This document shows, piece after piece, positions 18,388 through 27,954 of a DNA stretch of 64,000 bases; within the stretch, counting starts at the first letter, position 1, and every line of letters starts with the position of its first letter. The notes below the pieces were generated by a model. It saw nothing but the letters and a program-made list of their open reading frames with translations. It was not told the DNA's origin and searched no databases. A program made the position numbers and the translations under genes. Origin of the DNA: Aridibacter famidurans (lineage in GTDB: Bacteria; Acidobacteriota; Blastocatellia; Pyrinomonadales; Pyrinomonadaceae); the NCBI GenBank assembly GCA_024103495.1, contig JAGFIQ010000039.1, positions 28,830 through 92,829 on the forward strand, read 5' to 3'.

Positions 18388-18562
18388 GTTCACTGCCCCC
18401 TCGCTTACGCTCGAGGTTCTGCCTTCGCTCACTGCCGTTCGCTGCCCCCTCGCTTACGCTCGGGGTTCTGCACAGGTCCGCAGCTCACCGCCTGCTGCTT
18501 ACCGCTTACCGCTCACCGCTCACCGCTCACCGCTCACCGCTCACCGCTCACTGCTCACTACG
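18388..18562. repeat. CGCTCAC heptamer array with CGCTTACGCTC hairpin units
   Basis: The left part holds two copies of CCCTCGCTTACGCTCG(A/G)GG followed by TTCTGC, each able to form a hairpin. The right part holds six perfect CGCTCAC heptamers at 18510-18551 with degenerate copies on both sides. An ORF can be read through this stretch but it is only repeat translation. The region 18334-18584 holds no other gene. Confidence 0.88.
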
Positions 18563-18584
18563 CGGCTCTGCTAGCATCTTGTCT

Positions 18585-19004
18585 ATGACCGAACTTGGCC
18601 GAGAAGATGAAGGCCGGATAATGACCTGGAGCGAGGTTTTCGAGACTCACAAGACCCGCAACGGGATATATCAGCGCAGAGGGGAACTCGTGTCGCTTTT
18701 GACCGACCTTGGAAAACTCACCCCCTGCTATCCGGATTTCGAAGGTGATTCAGCGGACACAATCTTCTACACCGGTTCGGGAAGAAGAGGCGATCAGAAG
18801 AAGGACGTGCGGAACCAGGCGCTTATCGCGGCGGTTCATTCGGGCGTCTCAGTGCCGCTGTTTTGCAAGCTCGGTGTGAACCGATGGGAATTCAAAGGCT
18901 TCTGGCAGGTCGTTGATTCGGAATTCGTTTTCGAGGAAAAACGGGAAAGGATGATATGGAGGTTCGTGCTTCGAAAAGTTGGCCGGGTTCGTTTAGTTCC
19001 CTGA
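18585..19004 (+). CDS. Stand-alone SRA/YDG-like (PUA-fold) protein
   Basis: A 139-residue protein of uncertain function. The central stretch, IFYTGSGRRGDQKKDVRNQA, followed by SGVSVPLFCKLG and GFWQVVDSEFV, resembles the YDG/SRA fold found in McrA-like and other modification-dependent restriction enzymes, where it reads modified bases. No nuclease domain is attached. The start is ATG 18585, alternatively 18621 (MTWSEVFETHKT). The gene sits alone between a heptamer array and a block of nested repeats, a typical accessory position. The SRA assignment rests on motif resemblance only, so confidence in the function is modest. Confidence 0.6.
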   Translation: MTELGREDEGRIMTWSEVFETHKTRNGIYQRRGELVSLLTDLGKLTPCYPDFEGDSADTIFYTGSGRRGDQKKDVRNQALIAAVHSGVSVPLFCKLGVNRWEFKGFWQVVDSEFVFEEKRERMIWRFVLRKVGRVRLVP

Positions 19005-19249
19005 GTTAGCCGTGTTCTGTGAGTTGGCTGAGCATAACAATTATGCGCGGCGAACAGCCCGAGACCATTCCCATCGCGTCCTTTGCGACCATCGCGATTC
19101 GAAATTACGGGCGATGCAGCGCGTTCGCGCTGCGCAAACTGAAGTTCGCGTTACCTCGTCGGGTTCGGTGCGGCACGCCTCCGGCGTGCGGGCCATCGAC
19201 CTGACCGTCCCCGGGGCTGCGCCTATGGCTTGCCCCGGGCTGACTTCCG

Positions 19250-19538
19250 TCGGGGCTGTCTCAAAAGGCACTCTTGTGTCGGTTTACATTCGCGCGGGAT
19301 GTCCTGACTTCCTGTGTACGGAAGATCAGTTGCCCCTCGCTTTAGCGGGGGGTTCTCAGTGTCCCCTAACCTGACAGGGGCTTCAGCCCCGAAAACAGCC
19401 GGCTAAAGCCGGCGATCTATCTAAGGGAGTCCCTCTTTATCCCCCCGTTGAAACGGGGGGCAACTGATATAGTTTGTCCTCAGATTTATGCTCATCCGGT
19501 CCGGGCACGTAGAGGCAATGCTTTTGAGACAGCCCCGA
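19250..19538. mobile_element. MITE-like element with 18-bp terminal inverted repeats
   Basis: The ends are perfect 18-bp inverted repeats, TCGGGGCTGTCTCAAAAG (19250-19267) and its complement (19521-19538). No ORF lies inside, so it looks like a non-autonomous derivative of an insertion sequence. A second inverted-repeat element (19325-19468) is nested inside. No clear target-site duplication is visible. Confidence 0.65.
19325..19468. mobile_element. Nested 144-bp palindromic repeat element, ATCAGTTGCCCC ends
   Basis: Perfect 12-bp inverted ends ATCAGTTGCCCC (19325-19336) and GGGGCAACTGAT (19457-19468). Inside are several short hairpins: CCCCTCGCTTTAGCGGGG, GGGGCTTCAGCCCC and GCCGGCTAAAGCCGGC. 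A second, truncated copy with about 30 identical bases at its left end lies at 32164-32250, so it is a dispersed family. Flanking 9-mer repeats (GAGTTGGCT type) occur at 18999-19035 and inverted at 19567-19622. The rest of 19005-19613 holds no gene. Confidence 0.75.
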
Positions 19539-19613
19539 AAGAAAGCCACATCGTTCACACCGCCAAACCCGTTCAACTCGGCAAACTCAGCCAACTCAGC
19601 CAACTCAGCAAAC

Positions 19614-20492
19614 TCAGTCAACTTTCCTTTCCCCCAGCGCGACAGCCCTCTGATACGCCGCGAAGACGGCTTTCGAGAGGACCGTTCGAAGCCCGCCCTT
19701 CTCCATCTGGTAGATAGCGTCGGCACTGGTCCCGCCCGGCGAGGTCACCATATTCCTCAGTTCCGCCGGATGCTTGTCAGATTCCATCGCGAAAAGCACG
19801 GCTCCGAGCATCGTTTCCTGAACGAGTTCCTTTGAAACGTCCCTCGAGAAACCGAGATGTACCCCGGCGTCCGTCAACGCCTCCATTACAAGGAAAATGT
19901 ACGTCGGGCCGGTCGCGCTGAGAGAGGTAGCCATATCGATCATATGTTCGTTCTCTACGTACATCTCGCGGCCGAGCGCCGACAGGATCGCGCGCACCGT
20001 CTCGCGACCTTGTTCTCCGACATCCTCAGTGCAGGTCCAGGCGGTGATGCCGTGACCGATCTGCGCGGGAGTGTTCGGCATAGTGCGAACGATATTCGAA
20101 GTTCCCAGTACGCCAGAGATAGTGTCGATCCGGCAGCCGGCGACGATCGATAGCACCAGGTCACTGTCGCGTATGCCTGCCGCTATGCTCTTCATCACCC
20201 CCGCGGCTCTCTGGGGTTTCACACACAGGATCACGACTCGCGAGGCATTGTCCCCGGCGGAGTTCACCGCCTCGAGATTCTCCTCGAAGACCTTTATGCC
20301 GTAACGTTTTGAAAGCTCGTCGCGTCTCGCGTTCCTCGGGTGGCTCGCGAATATGCGCTCCGCCGGCACGAGTTCGTTTGCGAGCAGCCCGGCGATCATC
20401 GACTCGGCCATCACTCCGCAGCCAATGAACACAAGGTCGGAGTTCTCGAGGCGCCTTTGGGCCGCTTTTATTGTTTCGTGATTATTTGTCAT
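19614..20492 (-). CDS. proC: Pyrroline-5-carboxylate reductase
   Basis: A 292-residue NAD(P)H-dependent reductase for the last step of proline synthesis. The Rossmann motif is [16 protein letters not shown] (residues about 22-37). The conserved [25 protein letters not shown], and the C-terminal signature [20 protein letters not shown] and [13 protein letters not shown] are present. The 3' end runs directly into a 9-mer repeat block, so the last codons (GERKVD) may have been shaped by it. It is divergent from tyrS with only 30 bp between starts, so promoters must overlap the coding ends. Confidence 0.95.
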   Translation of the reverse strand: MTNNHETIKAAQRRLENSDLVFIGCGVMAESMIAGLLANELVPAERIFASHPRNARRDELSKRYGIKVFEENLEAVNSAGDNASRVVILCVKPQRAAGVMKSIAAGIRDSDLVLSIVAGCRIDTISGVLGTSNIVRTMPNTPAQIGHGITAWTCTEDVGEQGRETVRAILSALGREMYVENEHMIDMATSLSATGPTYIFLVMEALTDAGVHLGFSRDVSKELVQETMLGAVLFAMESDKHPAELRNMVTSPGGTSADAIYQMEKGGLRTVLSKAVFAAYQRAVALGERKVD

Positions 20493-20522
20493 ACTATTGC
20501 CCGTGGCCTCGGCGGAATCCCT

Positions 20523-21734
20523 ATGAACATTGACGAACAGCTAGAATTCCTGAAGAAGGGAACGGTTGATTTTATCCGTGAGGAAGACCTCAAGGCAAAG
20601 CTCCTCGAAAGCGAGAAGACCGGGCGGCCCTTGAGGGTAAAGCTCGGCGCCGATCCGACGGCTCCCGACATTCACCTGGGCCATACGGTAGTCATCCGCA
20701 AGCTGAAGGCATTCCAGGACCTGGGTCATACCGCCGTCTTCCTTATCGGATCGTTCACCGGGATGATCGGCGATCCTTCGGGCAAGTCCGCCACGCGACC
20801 TCCTTTGACCGCCGAAGAGGTCGCCGCGAACGCCGAAACTTACAAGAAGCAGATCTTCAAGCTCCTCGATGCCGAAAAGACCGAAATAAGGTTCAATTCC
20901 GAATGGATGGGCGGTTTCGGAGCCGACGATTTCGTGCGGCTCTGCTCGCACGTCACGGTAAAACAGATCTTAGAGCGCGACGACTTCGACAAGCGTCTGG
21001 CGGAAGAGAAGCCGATAGCGCTTCACGAACTGCTTTATCCGCTTGTCCAGGGCTATGATTCAGTTGCTCTGGAAGCCGACGTCGAGCTCGGGGGCACAGA
21101 CCAGAAGTTCAACCTGCTCGTCGGGCGGAGCCTTCAGCGCGAGTACGACCAGGAGCCGCAGGTGGTTGTCACCACGCCTTTGCTCGAAGGGACCGACGGG
21201 GTAGAGAAGATGTCGAAGAGCCTTGGGAATTACATAGGCATCGACGAGCCGCCGGACGAAATCTTTGGCAAGGTAATGTCGATCTCGGACGAACTGATGT
21301 GGAAGTACTACGAACTTCTTACGGACATCGCTCCGGGCGATCTTGAGAAGCTCAGATCAAGCTGCGAAAGCGGCGGAATGAACCCGCGCGACGCAAAGAT
21401 CGGTCTTGCGAAGTCAATAATCTCGGATTACTACCCGGCAAGGGATGCTGACGCGGCCGAACAGAACTTTATCAGTCAGTTCTCGGAAGGGAACATTCCC
21501 GACGAGATCGAGGAAGCCTCGTTCGCAAGCGGAGAACGCAAGATCGCCGACTTTTTGGTCGAGGCGGACCTCGTCGAGTCCAAAGGCGAAGCTAAACGCC
21601 TGATAAAACAAGGCGGGGTCAAGATCGACGGCGAAAAGGTCGAGGACGCCTCGGTCGATGTCGCGATCAGGTCCGGGACGGAGATCGTGGTTCAGGTCGG
21701 GAAACGCAAATTCCTGAAGGTCACCGGTTCGTAG
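20523..21734 (+). CDS. tyrS: Tyrosyl-tRNA synthetase (TyrZ-like)
   Basis: A 403-residue class I aminoacyl-tRNA synthetase charging tRNA-Tyr. The HIGH-type motif is [13 protein letters not shown] (about residue 47) and the KMSKS motif is [13 protein letters not shown]. The C-terminal S4 RNA-binding domain ([20 protein letters not shown]) is present. The HLGH form and length fit the TyrZ branch and not E. coli TyrS. ATG 20523 is supported by homology ([18 protein letters not shown]); the longer open frame upstream overlaps proC and is not coding. Confidence 0.96.
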   Translation: MNIDEQLEFLKKGTVDFIREEDLKAKLLESEKTGRPLRVKLGADPTAPDIHLGHTVVIRKLKAFQDLGHTAVFLIGSFTGMIGDPSGKSATRPPLTAEEVAANAETYKKQIFKLLDAEKTEIRFNSEWMGGFGADDFVRLCSHVTVKQILERDDFDKRLAEEKPIALHELLYPLVQGYDSVALEADVELGGTDQKFNLLVGRSLQREYDQEPQVVVTTPLLEGTDGVEKMSKSLGNYIGIDEPPDEIFGKVMSISDELMWKYYELLTDIAPGDLEKLRSSCESGGMNPRDAKIGLAKSIISDYYPARDADAAEQNFISQFSEGNIPDEIEEASFASGERKIADFLVEADLVESKGEAKRLIKQGGVKIDGEKVEDASVDVAIRSGTEIVVQVGKRKFLKVTGS

Positions 21735-21740
21735 GTCCGT

Positions 21741-23093
21741 TTACGGCTTCTTGTACGTCACGTTTCCTTTCTTGCCGTCCTGCCAGACCACGGGGAACAT
21801 CGCGCCCGCTTCCTCAGGGGTAAGACGGTAGCCGAGAATCTCGGCGGCTTTCGCCAGAACAGGGTCGCGCTCGTAAGCAAGGTCTTCAGCCGTCGGGACT
21901 ATCGCAATGTCCGGCACGACGCCGACTTTCTCAAGGCTCTTTCCGTCACCCATTATTACGTCAGCATTCGTGATGCTCGCACCGTACACGATGACGGTGT
22001 TGACGCCCATCTCGATTCCTTCCGACCTGGACTGCATGACAGCGCCGGCGGTAAGATCCCCGATCACCGTACCCCGTTCCTTGAGCTGAACAAACCGGGA
22101 TAGGATCTCGGAAGCCGAAGCCGAGCCGCTGTCGACAAGCACCACAAGCTTGCCGGCAAACGCGTCTTTTCCGCGAGTCTTGGATTCCATGACGTCGGTC
22201 TTGTCGCGCTCCTTGAGGTCCGCTATTTTCATGTCCTCGCCGAATAGATTTCCGACTATCTCTTCGAGGGTGACGACCAGTCCGCCTCCGTTTCCGCGGA
22301 GGTCGAGAATTAGCGCCGACTTACCCTTCACGTGCGAATCGAACAGCCCGTTCGCCTGCTTGGGATCGAAGCTGAACGTGGGCATCTTCCAGATCACCAG
22401 GCCGTCCTGCTTGATGAACCTGTGATCCATGTTCTCATTCTCGTCCGTGATGTTCCGGTAATACTCGTTCCAGTCGATCGAGGACGTGAGATTCAGGAAC
22501 CTCGGCCGCTTGTTGATCTTAGTCTTCGACAAAACCTGCCTGGTCTCGCCCGACGGCGATTTAACCGTTAGAGCGACCTGAGCCTGCGGATTGATGGCGT
22601 AGTAGTAATACATCATCTTCGAAAGGTCCCGGCGATTTGGCCGGAAGTTGTTTAGCGCAAGCACTTCATCGCCCGTCTTCAATCCTGCCTTTTCCGCGTC
22701 GCTGCCCGGCATAACCGAAATCACAAAGCACTTTTCGCCGACCATCCGAAGCTTCCAGCCGTATTCGAACTTCACCGCCCGGGTCGGAGGATAGAAACGG
22801 GTGTGGGAATCGTCAAAGTCCAGCAAAACCTGGCCGATTATGCCGAAGGCTTCAGCGAGAGACTTGGCGTTATCGATCCGCTCCATCGCGGAGCTGACCT
22901 TTGCATCGATATCCAATCCGCGCAGGTTCGGGTCGTAGTAGTTTTTCTTCAGGCTCTTAACAACATTCGTCAGCATGTCCTTTGCGCGGCCCTTGTCGAT
23001 ACTGTCGAGCTGCGGCCGTGCTTCGGAAGCCAGGCATGCGAATATCGCCGCGACGACCGCGAACGTGGACAAAAGACGGTAAAAACGTGTCAT
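21741..23093 (-). CDS. Secreted S41-family C-terminal-processing-like peptidase
   Basis: A 450-residue exported serine peptidase. The signal sequence is MTRFYRLLSTFAVVAAIFAC, possibly lipobox-like (FACLAS). A PDZ domain around residues 110-180 (VISVMPGSDAEKAGLKTGDE) is followed by the S41 core: ALILDLRGNGGG, then the catalytic Ser in LVDSGSASASEILSRF, with the general-base region IGDLTAGAVMQ. It is much shorter than the tricorn-like protease at 9733-12942 and more like CtpA. Convergent with tyrS, six bases apart. Confidence 0.92.
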   Translation of the reverse strand: MTRFYRLLSTFAVVAAIFACLASEARPQLDSIDKGRAKDMLTNVVKSLKKNYYDPNLRGLDIDAKVSSAMERIDNAKSLAEAFGIIGQVLLDFDDSHTRFYPPTRAVKFEYGWKLRMVGEKCFVISVMPGSDAEKAGLKTGDEVLALNNFRPNRRDLSKMMYYYYAINPQAQVALTVKSPSGETRQVLSKTKINKRPRFLNLTSSIDWNEYYRNITDENENMDHRFIKQDGLVIWKMPTFSFDPKQANGLFDSHVKGKSALILDLRGNGGGLVVTLEEIVGNLFGEDMKIADLKERDKTDVMESKTRGKDAFAGKLVVLVDSGSASASEILSRFVQLKERGTVIGDLTAGAVMQSRSEGIEMGVNTVIVYGASITNADVIMGDGKSLEKVGVVPDIAIVPTAEDLAYERDPVLAKAAEILGYRLTPEEAGAMFPVVWQDGKKGNVTYKKP

Positions 23094-23280
23094 TGATCAC
23101 CTCTTTGTTTTTGATCCAGGAAGGGAGTACGTCAGCCCAACCATAACAGACGGCAGCAGGATTTCTCAAACAAATTTTGTTGAAGAACGGAAGCTCGATC
23201 GGTCCCGGTCTCGCGCGACCCGGTCTAAAGAGTTGTGCTGCAACAGGCTTGTGCTAATCTACTTTTCTAACAGACCACTG

Positions 23281-24126
23281 GTGCAGACTCTAATAGAAAC
23301 CGAAGAATCCCTGATCATCGAGACGCCGGAGCGCGTGCCGTTGTCGTTCGCGCTGGCTTCGATAGGGAACCGTTTCCTCGCGGTCACGATCGACCACACG
23401 ATCCAGTTCTTCTCCGTCTTCACGATCGGCTACGCGATCTACGCTCTGACGGGGATCGGAAGGGCGACCTATGCGATCGGCGATGTGCCCTCCGACGTGC
23501 CGAAATGGGGAGTCGCGATCCTCGTGATCCTTCTTTCGCTTGTCTTCTCAGGTTACTTCATCTTCTTCGAATGGTTCTGGTCGGGCCAGACTCCGGGAAA
23601 GAAGCTGATGAAGCTGCGCGTTATTAGAGACGACGGCCGTCCGATCACCCTCTGGGAATCGTTCGCGAGGAATCTGCTGAGGATCTTCGACGCGATCCCC
23701 GGATTTGTCATTCCGATCTACTCCGTGGGCCTGATCACGGTATTCGTAAGCCGAAGGGACCAAAGGGTCGGAGATCTGTTTGCGGGAACCGTCGTCATCC
23801 GCGAAAGGAGCGACGAGGCGCCGACGTTCGAGGAAACATTCTCCTCCGGCCGGATGGCCGATCCGGCGTTCAAACGAGTGTTCGAACCGCGTCCTTTCGA
23901 GGCGGACCTGAGCGACATCGAGGCCGGCCAGATGGAGGTTGTCGAGATGTTCCTCCGGCGGAGATTTGATCTCTCCGAACGCCAGCGTCTTTGGATGGCC
24001 TGGCGCGTCGCACTTCCGATAATGTTCAAGATCAAGCCAAAGTACCAAAAGGACGACTTCAGTTACGAGGCGTTTCTTGAGGAGCTCTTTCACCGATGGT
24101 CTGCGCGCTCGAGGTTCTTGGACTAA
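23281..24126 (+). CDS. RDD-family membrane protein
   Basis: A roughly 281-residue inner-membrane protein. The RDD signature is spread over LASIGNRFLAVTIDHTIQFF, then a second hydrophobic segment WGVAILVILLSLVFSGYFIF, the QTPGKKLMKLRVIRDDG loop, and a third segment before RRDQRVGDLFAGTVVIRER. The C-terminal 100 residues are soluble and family-specific (MFLRRRFDLSERQRLWMAWR). The start is uncertain: GTG 23281 is preferred, with earlier TTG/GTG codons at 23233-23251. Function of RDD proteins is poorly known; some act in ion or transport processes. Confidence 0.85.
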   Translation: MQTLIETEESLIIETPERVPLSFALASIGNRFLAVTIDHTIQFFSVFTIGYAIYALTGIGRATYAIGDVPSDVPKWGVAILVILLSLVFSGYFIFFEWFWSGQTPGKKLMKLRVIRDDGRPITLWESFARNLLRIFDAIPGFVIPIYSVGLITVFVSRRDQRVGDLFAGTVVIRERSDEAPTFEETFSSGRMADPAFKRVFEPRPFEADLSDIEAGQMEVVEMFLRRRFDLSERQRLWMAWRVALPIMFKIKPKYQKDDFSYEAFLEELFHRWSARSRFLD

Positions 24127-24181
24127 GAAGAATCTCTTTCGTATACTCTGAACTGTTTTTCTTTACCCCTCTATTATTTCT

Positions 24182-25150
24182 GTGACAAAGAACATACTTG
24201 TAACCGGCGGAGCCGGATTCATCGGGTCGCACCTTGTCCGGCGTCTTCTCGGAGAAGGCTCCTGGCGCGTATCGGTGGTCGATAATTTCTGCGACTTCTA
24301 TTCACCTGCCTGCAAGCGCGAGAACATCAGGGGATTCGTCGACGACGAGCGGTTCGTTCTTCACGAAACTGACATAAGGGACGTCGGAAAGCTGCGGGAA
24401 ATTTTCTCGAACGGGAAGTTCGACGTCGTCGTGCATCTCGCCGCCCGCGCCGGAGTCAGGCCATCGCTGGAGATACCGCACGAGTACGTAGAAACGAACG
24501 TCTGCGGGACAGTCAACCTCCTGGAGCTTTCAAAGGATTTCGAGGTCCCGAAGTTCGTTTTCGGGTCTTCGTCGAGCGTCTATGGATCGCGCAACACGGT
24601 GCCTTTCCGGGAAGACGACGACATCTCGAAGCCGATATCTCCGTACGCCGCCACAAAGGCGGCCGGAGAGGCCTTCTGCCACACTTACTCGCATCTTTAC
24701 GGAACCAATGTGACATCGCTGAGGTTTTTCACGGTCTACGGCGCCTGCCAGAGACCGGACCTTGCTATCCACAAGTTCGCCCGGCTGATCTCGGAAGAAA
24801 AGGCCATCCCGGTTTTCGGCGACGGAACTACGAGGCGCGACTACACATACGTCGACGACATCATTCAGGGCGTTCGCGCGGCGATCGACTACTCGGACAC
24901 GCCGTATGAGGTGTTCAACCTGGGGGAATCGGAGACAGTTGAGCTACACGAACTGATCTCGCTTCTGGAAGAAAGCCTCGGGAAGAAGGCGCTGATAGAC
25001 CGGAAACCTATGCAGCCTGGAGATGTCCCGCAAACTTGCGCGGACATCACGAAGGCGCGAAAGATGCTTGGCTATGCTCCGAAAACCAAGATCGCGGAGG
25101 GGATCCCGAAGTTTGTGGAGTGGTATCTCGGAAGTTTGGCGAGTTTGTAG
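24182..25150 (+). CDS. NAD-dependent epimerase, UDP-glucuronate 4-epimerase-like
   Basis: A 322-residue extended SDR enzyme. The NAD motif is [16 protein letters not shown] (residues 7-22), the catalytic YxxxK is in [13 protein letters not shown], and [18 protein letters not shown] is the loop typical of UDP-glucuronate 4-epimerases. [13 protein letters not shown] sequence ([16 protein letters not shown]) completes the active site. It probably makes a uronic acid precursor for surface polysaccharide. The start is GTG 24182. The last codons lie in a 9-mer repeat that continues to the next, convergent gene. Confidence 0.9.
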   Translation: MTKNILVTGGAGFIGSHLVRRLLGEGSWRVSVVDNFCDFYSPACKRENIRGFVDDERFVLHETDIRDVGKLREIFSNGKFDVVVHLAARAGVRPSLEIPHEYVETNVCGTVNLLELSKDFEVPKFVFGSSSSVYGSRNTVPFREDDDISKPISPYAATKAAGEAFCHTYSHLYGTNVTSLRFFTVYGACQRPDLAIHKFARLISEEKAIPVFGDGTTRRDYTYVDDIIQGVRAAIDYSDTPYEVFNLGESETVELHELISLLEESLGKKALIDRKPMQPGDVPQTCADITKARKMLGYAPKTKIAEGIPKFVEWYLGSLASL

Positions 25151-25216
25151 AGTTTATTGAGTTGACTGAGTTTGCGGAGTTTGCCGGGTTGACTCAGCCA
25201 ACTCGCCAAACTCAGT
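25140..25216. repeat. 9-mer GAGTTTGCG-type repeat forming an inverted pair between convergent genes
   Basis: Tandem degenerate nonamers (GAGTTTGTA, GAGTTTATT, GAGTTGACT, GAGTTTGCG) end in an inverted partner (CCAACTCGCCAAACTC). The structure spans both stop codons and may serve as a bidirectional terminator. Related sequence borders the MITE block at 18999-19035 and 19567-19622. Confidence 0.75.
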
Positions 25217-26135
25217 ACAGCCCTTCCTCCCCTTCCGGGCGCGTGTTCCAGCGCTTATGGATCCACAGCCATTGTTCGGGGTATTTGCGAACGTATCGCT
25301 CGACCGTTTCGGTGATCTTCCGGGTCAGTTCCAGAATGTCTCGGTCGCGGTCGCCGGTGATCGCGTAATCGATGGGCGGTTCCAGATAGACCACATATCG
25401 GCCCCTTTCTTCTTCCCAGACCGCAAAGGCGGGAAGCACCACGGTATTTGTCTTTAGAGCGATCTTGGCGATGCTGGTCGTTGTCGATGCCGGGACGCCG
25501 AAGAAGTCGACGAACACGCCGTCCCGGTGCTGGGCGTTGAGATCCGCGAGAATACCCAAAAGGCCGCCCTCTTTCAGAATTCGGTAAAGCCGCCTTCCTG
25601 ACTTCCGCTTCCCCAGCGTCACCGCGCCGAATCTCGTGCGCAGCGAATCCACGAATGCCTCGACCAGGGGATTGTCGATTCGCCGGACCAGAATGTTCAT
25701 CTCGTAGCCGAACGCGGCGGGGAGAAGGCTGAACACTTCCCAGCTGCCGAAATGTCCCGTGAAGAACAGCACGCCGCGGCCTTCTGCATAAGCCGGATCG
25801 AAATTCTGTTTCTTCCCTACGACCTCGATGAGATTGGGGATATCTTCCGGCCGAAGATCGCTGAAATGCGAAATGAAACCTAAATGGCGTCCCAGAGAGC
25901 CATACGTGCCTTTTACGATCCCTGCCTTGTCTGCATCGGGAAGCTCCGGCATCGCTATTTCAAGATTCCGCAATGCGGTTTTCCTAAGCCTTGGAAAGAG
26001 TGCCGAGGCAACGACACCGATCCATCGGCCAAGCCGCAGCGATGCCCTGAAGGACAGCGTTCCCAAAGCGCCGATGACAACACGGACGGCGTAATACTCA
26101 AGTTTCTCGCGGAATCTGCTTCTCTTTCTTGGCAA
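25212..26135 (-). CDS. LpxL/HtrB-family lysophospholipid (lipid A) acyltransferase
   Basis: A 307-residue membrane acyltransferase adding secondary acyl chains, in proteobacteria to Kdo-lipid A. The HX4E active site is TGHFGSWEVFSLL, and other conserved parts are FPRLRKTALRNLEIA, ILADLNAQHRDGVFVDFFG (matching LADQN...G..VPFFG) and the C-terminal PEQWLWIHKRWNTRP. All indicate an active enzyme. The acceptor is inferred only. Upstream on the same strand are the Coq7-like gene and mqnE. Confidence 0.92.
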   Translation of the reverse strand: MPRKRSRFREKLEYYAVRVVIGALGTLSFRASLRLGRWIGVVASALFPRLRKTALRNLEIAMPELPDADKAGIVKGTYGSLGRHLGFISHFSDLRPEDIPNLIEVVGKKQNFDPAYAEGRGVLFFTGHFGSWEVFSLLPAAFGYEMNILVRRIDNPLVEAFVDSLRTRFGAVTLGKRKSGRRLYRILKEGGLLGILADLNAQHRDGVFVDFFGVPASTTTSIAKIALKTNTVVLPAFAVWEEERGRYVVYLEPPIDYAITGDRDRDILELTRKITETVERYVRKYPEQWLWIHKRWNTRPEGEEGLY

Positions 26136-26202
26136 TTGTCTGTGTCTACGCCCTCGGAGGGGAGTCCTTGAATCGGTCGAATCCGGGCTCTGCCCGGGTT
26201 GT

Positions 26203-26691
26203 TCAGCTCCAGCGGAAGATAAGGCGGGCGGTAGGAAGAAGCCAGTGGCCCTTTACGACTTCGCGAAAGTACTCCTCGTGCTCCCTTTCTTTGTCAGACA
26301 TATGGATCAGATCAGAAACGCAGTCTTCCATCCCCAGAATCGAGGCGAACTTCGCTGCTTCGAGGTACTCGGCGGTGTTCCGGCTTTCGAGGCGGCCGGC
26401 GAAATACATAGGAAGAAATCTGCCCGAAACAAAGCAAAGAACTCCAAGCCCTCTCCCGATGATACGGAAGACAAGTTCCCGGGTTCTCCTGGGCCGGATG
26501 TGCAATTCCTCCATCCAGAAACGGACGCGGGACCGATGGTCCCATTCTTCGTCTTCGATCTGCCTTATTCTTTCCCTCTCTCTTGCGTCGCTCACCGATT
26601 TCCAGTGACCGCGGTAAGCGAAAGCCGCCGCGATCTCTCCTGCGTGAGCGTTTTGAAGGATCTTTCCGAGGCTGGCTCTTGCGTCATTCAC
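26203..26691 (-). CDS. Ferritin-like, Coq7/demethoxyubiquinone hydroxylase-like di-iron protein
   Basis: A 162-residue four-helix protein. The likely di-iron ligands are Glu in HAGEIAAAFAYRGH, EDEEWDH, and a late ERENH-like EREHEEYF, the spacing typical of Coq7 and related ferritin-like proteins. Coq7 hydroxylates a ubiquinone precursor, but this neighbourhood codes for menaquinone synthesis (mqnE, UbiA), so a different substrate is likely. It starts 34 bp after mqnE on the same strand, so co-transcription is probable. The exact reaction is unknown. Confidence 0.72.
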   Translation of the reverse strand: MNDARASLGKILQNAHAGEIAAAFAYRGHWKSVSDARERERIRQIEDEEWDHRSRVRFWMEELHIRPRRTRELVFRIIGRGLGVLCFVSGRFLPMYFAGRLESRNTAEYLEAAKFASILGMEDCVSDLIHMSDKEREHEEYFREVVKGHWLLPTARLIFRWS

Positions 26692-26724
26692 CGGCAGGTC
26701 CTCAAATCGGACAGAAAATAAGCG

Positions 26725-27828
26725 TCAGACCGCAGCGCGTTCGACGCGATTGTAAACCGTGTCGCGTTCGACCGCCTCGAATCCCGCGTTCTCGATCAGC
26801 GCGATCAGCTCGTCTTTCGTCATTTTCACCTCGCCGAACTCCACCGAATAGCTCTCTGTGAGTTCACCGCCGTCGGTGATCGTTCCATCGAGGTCGTTGG
26901 CCCCGAAGTGAAGCGCCGCCTGCGCGAGGTTCTTGCCGAGCATTACCCAGTAGGCCTTTATGTGATCGAAATTGTCCAGCATAAGCCTCGAGACGGCGAT
27001 CGTGCGCAGGGAATCGATCCCGTCGGGACCCGGCAGGTGCGAGAGCGCCGTGCCCGGCGGGTAGAAAGCAAGAGGGATGAAGCACTGGAAACCGCCGGTC
27101 CTGTCCTGCTGTTCGCGGAGCTTCACAAGGTGATCGATACGGTCCCAGAGCGTCTCGATGTGGCCGTAGAGCATCGTCGCGTTCGTTCTAAGCCCCGCTT
27201 TATGGACCTTGCCGGCGAGTTCGAGCCAGCGTTCGCCGTCGCATTTGTGATCGCAGATCTGCGAACGTGTCGGCTCCGCGAAGATCTCCGCGCCTCCGCC
27301 GGGACAGCTGTCCATTCCCGCCTCTGCGAGTTTCGAGATCACCTCCTCGTCGCTCATCTTGTAAAAACGCGCGAAGAAATCGAGCTCGACCATCGTCAGC
27401 GCTTTCAGATGCAGATCAGGGTAGGTTTTCTTGAGAGAGGAGAAAAGGTCCGTGTAGTACTCGAACGGAAGCTTCGAATTCAGTCCTCCGACGATATGAA
27501 GCTCGGTAGCGCCTTCCGCGACGGCCTCGCCGGCGATCTTCACCGCGTCCTCAACCGAATGAGTGTAAGCGTCCTCGTCACGGCCCCGGCGGTAAAACCC
27601 GCAGAACTTGCAGTCAGCGACGCATATGTTCGTGTGATTGAAATGGCGATTAACGTTGTAGAAGGTCGTCTTGCCGTGCTTTCGGCGGCGCACGCTGTCG
27701 GCCAGTCGTCCGAGCCCGTGAAGGTCCTCGGTCTCGTAAAGCGCGAGCCCGTCCTCGAAGCTCAATCGCTCGCCGGCGTCGATCCTGTCCGAGATCGCGC
27801 CGAGCTTTTCATCGGTGAAGAAGTTCAT
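26725..27828 (-). CDS. mqnE: Aminodeoxyfutalosine synthase, radical SAM
   Basis: A 367-residue radical SAM enzyme that joins SAM and 3-[(1-carboxyvinyl)oxy]benzoate to form aminofutalosine, the second step of the futalosine menaquinone pathway. The [4Fe-4S] site is CVADCKFC (about residue 70) in [17 protein letters not shown]. The MqnE/MqnC-type [14 protein letters not shown] is present, as is [10 protein letters not shown]. The match to [14 protein letters not shown] separates it from CofH. Other mqn genes are not in the window except a UbiA prenyltransferase upstream (28262-29128), same strand across a repeat block. Confidence 0.94.
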   Translation of the reverse strand: MNFFTDEKLGAISDRIDAGERLSFEDGLALYETEDLHGLGRLADSVRRRKHGKTTFYNVNRHFNHTNICVADCKFCGFYRRGRDEDAYTHSVEDAVKIAGEAVAEGATELHIVGGLNSKLPFEYYTDLFSSLKKTYPDLHLKALTMVELDFFARFYKMSDEEVISKLAEAGMDSCPGGGAEIFAEPTRSQICDHKCDGERWLELAGKVHKAGLRTNATMLYGHIETLWDRIDHLVKLREQQDRTGGFQCFIPLAFYPPGTALSHLPGPDGIDSLRTIAVSRLMLDNFDHIKAYWVMLGKNLAQAALHFGANDLDGTITDGGELTESYSVEFGEVKMTKDELIALIENAGFEAVERDTVYNRVERAAV

Positions 27829-27954
27829 ATCCTGCTCGCTGGCAATGGGTGTTCCGAAAAGTTTATCAGAAGCGGTGCCTTTTGTTTACTGAGGTTCGAA
27901 CGCTGCGATGCGGCTCGGGAATTGGAAATTGAGAATGGATAATTTGCGGTTTGA

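Noticed and set aside
18352..18588. ORF through the CGCTCAC array
   Set aside because: Its product is just the translated heptamer repeat (LTAHRSPLTAHRSP); no start signal.
26908..27942. 344-codon open frame on the plus strand
   Set aside because: It is antisense to mqnE, which has full family motifs; the protein is Arg/Val-rich without any domain. Long antisense frames are common in GC-rich DNA.
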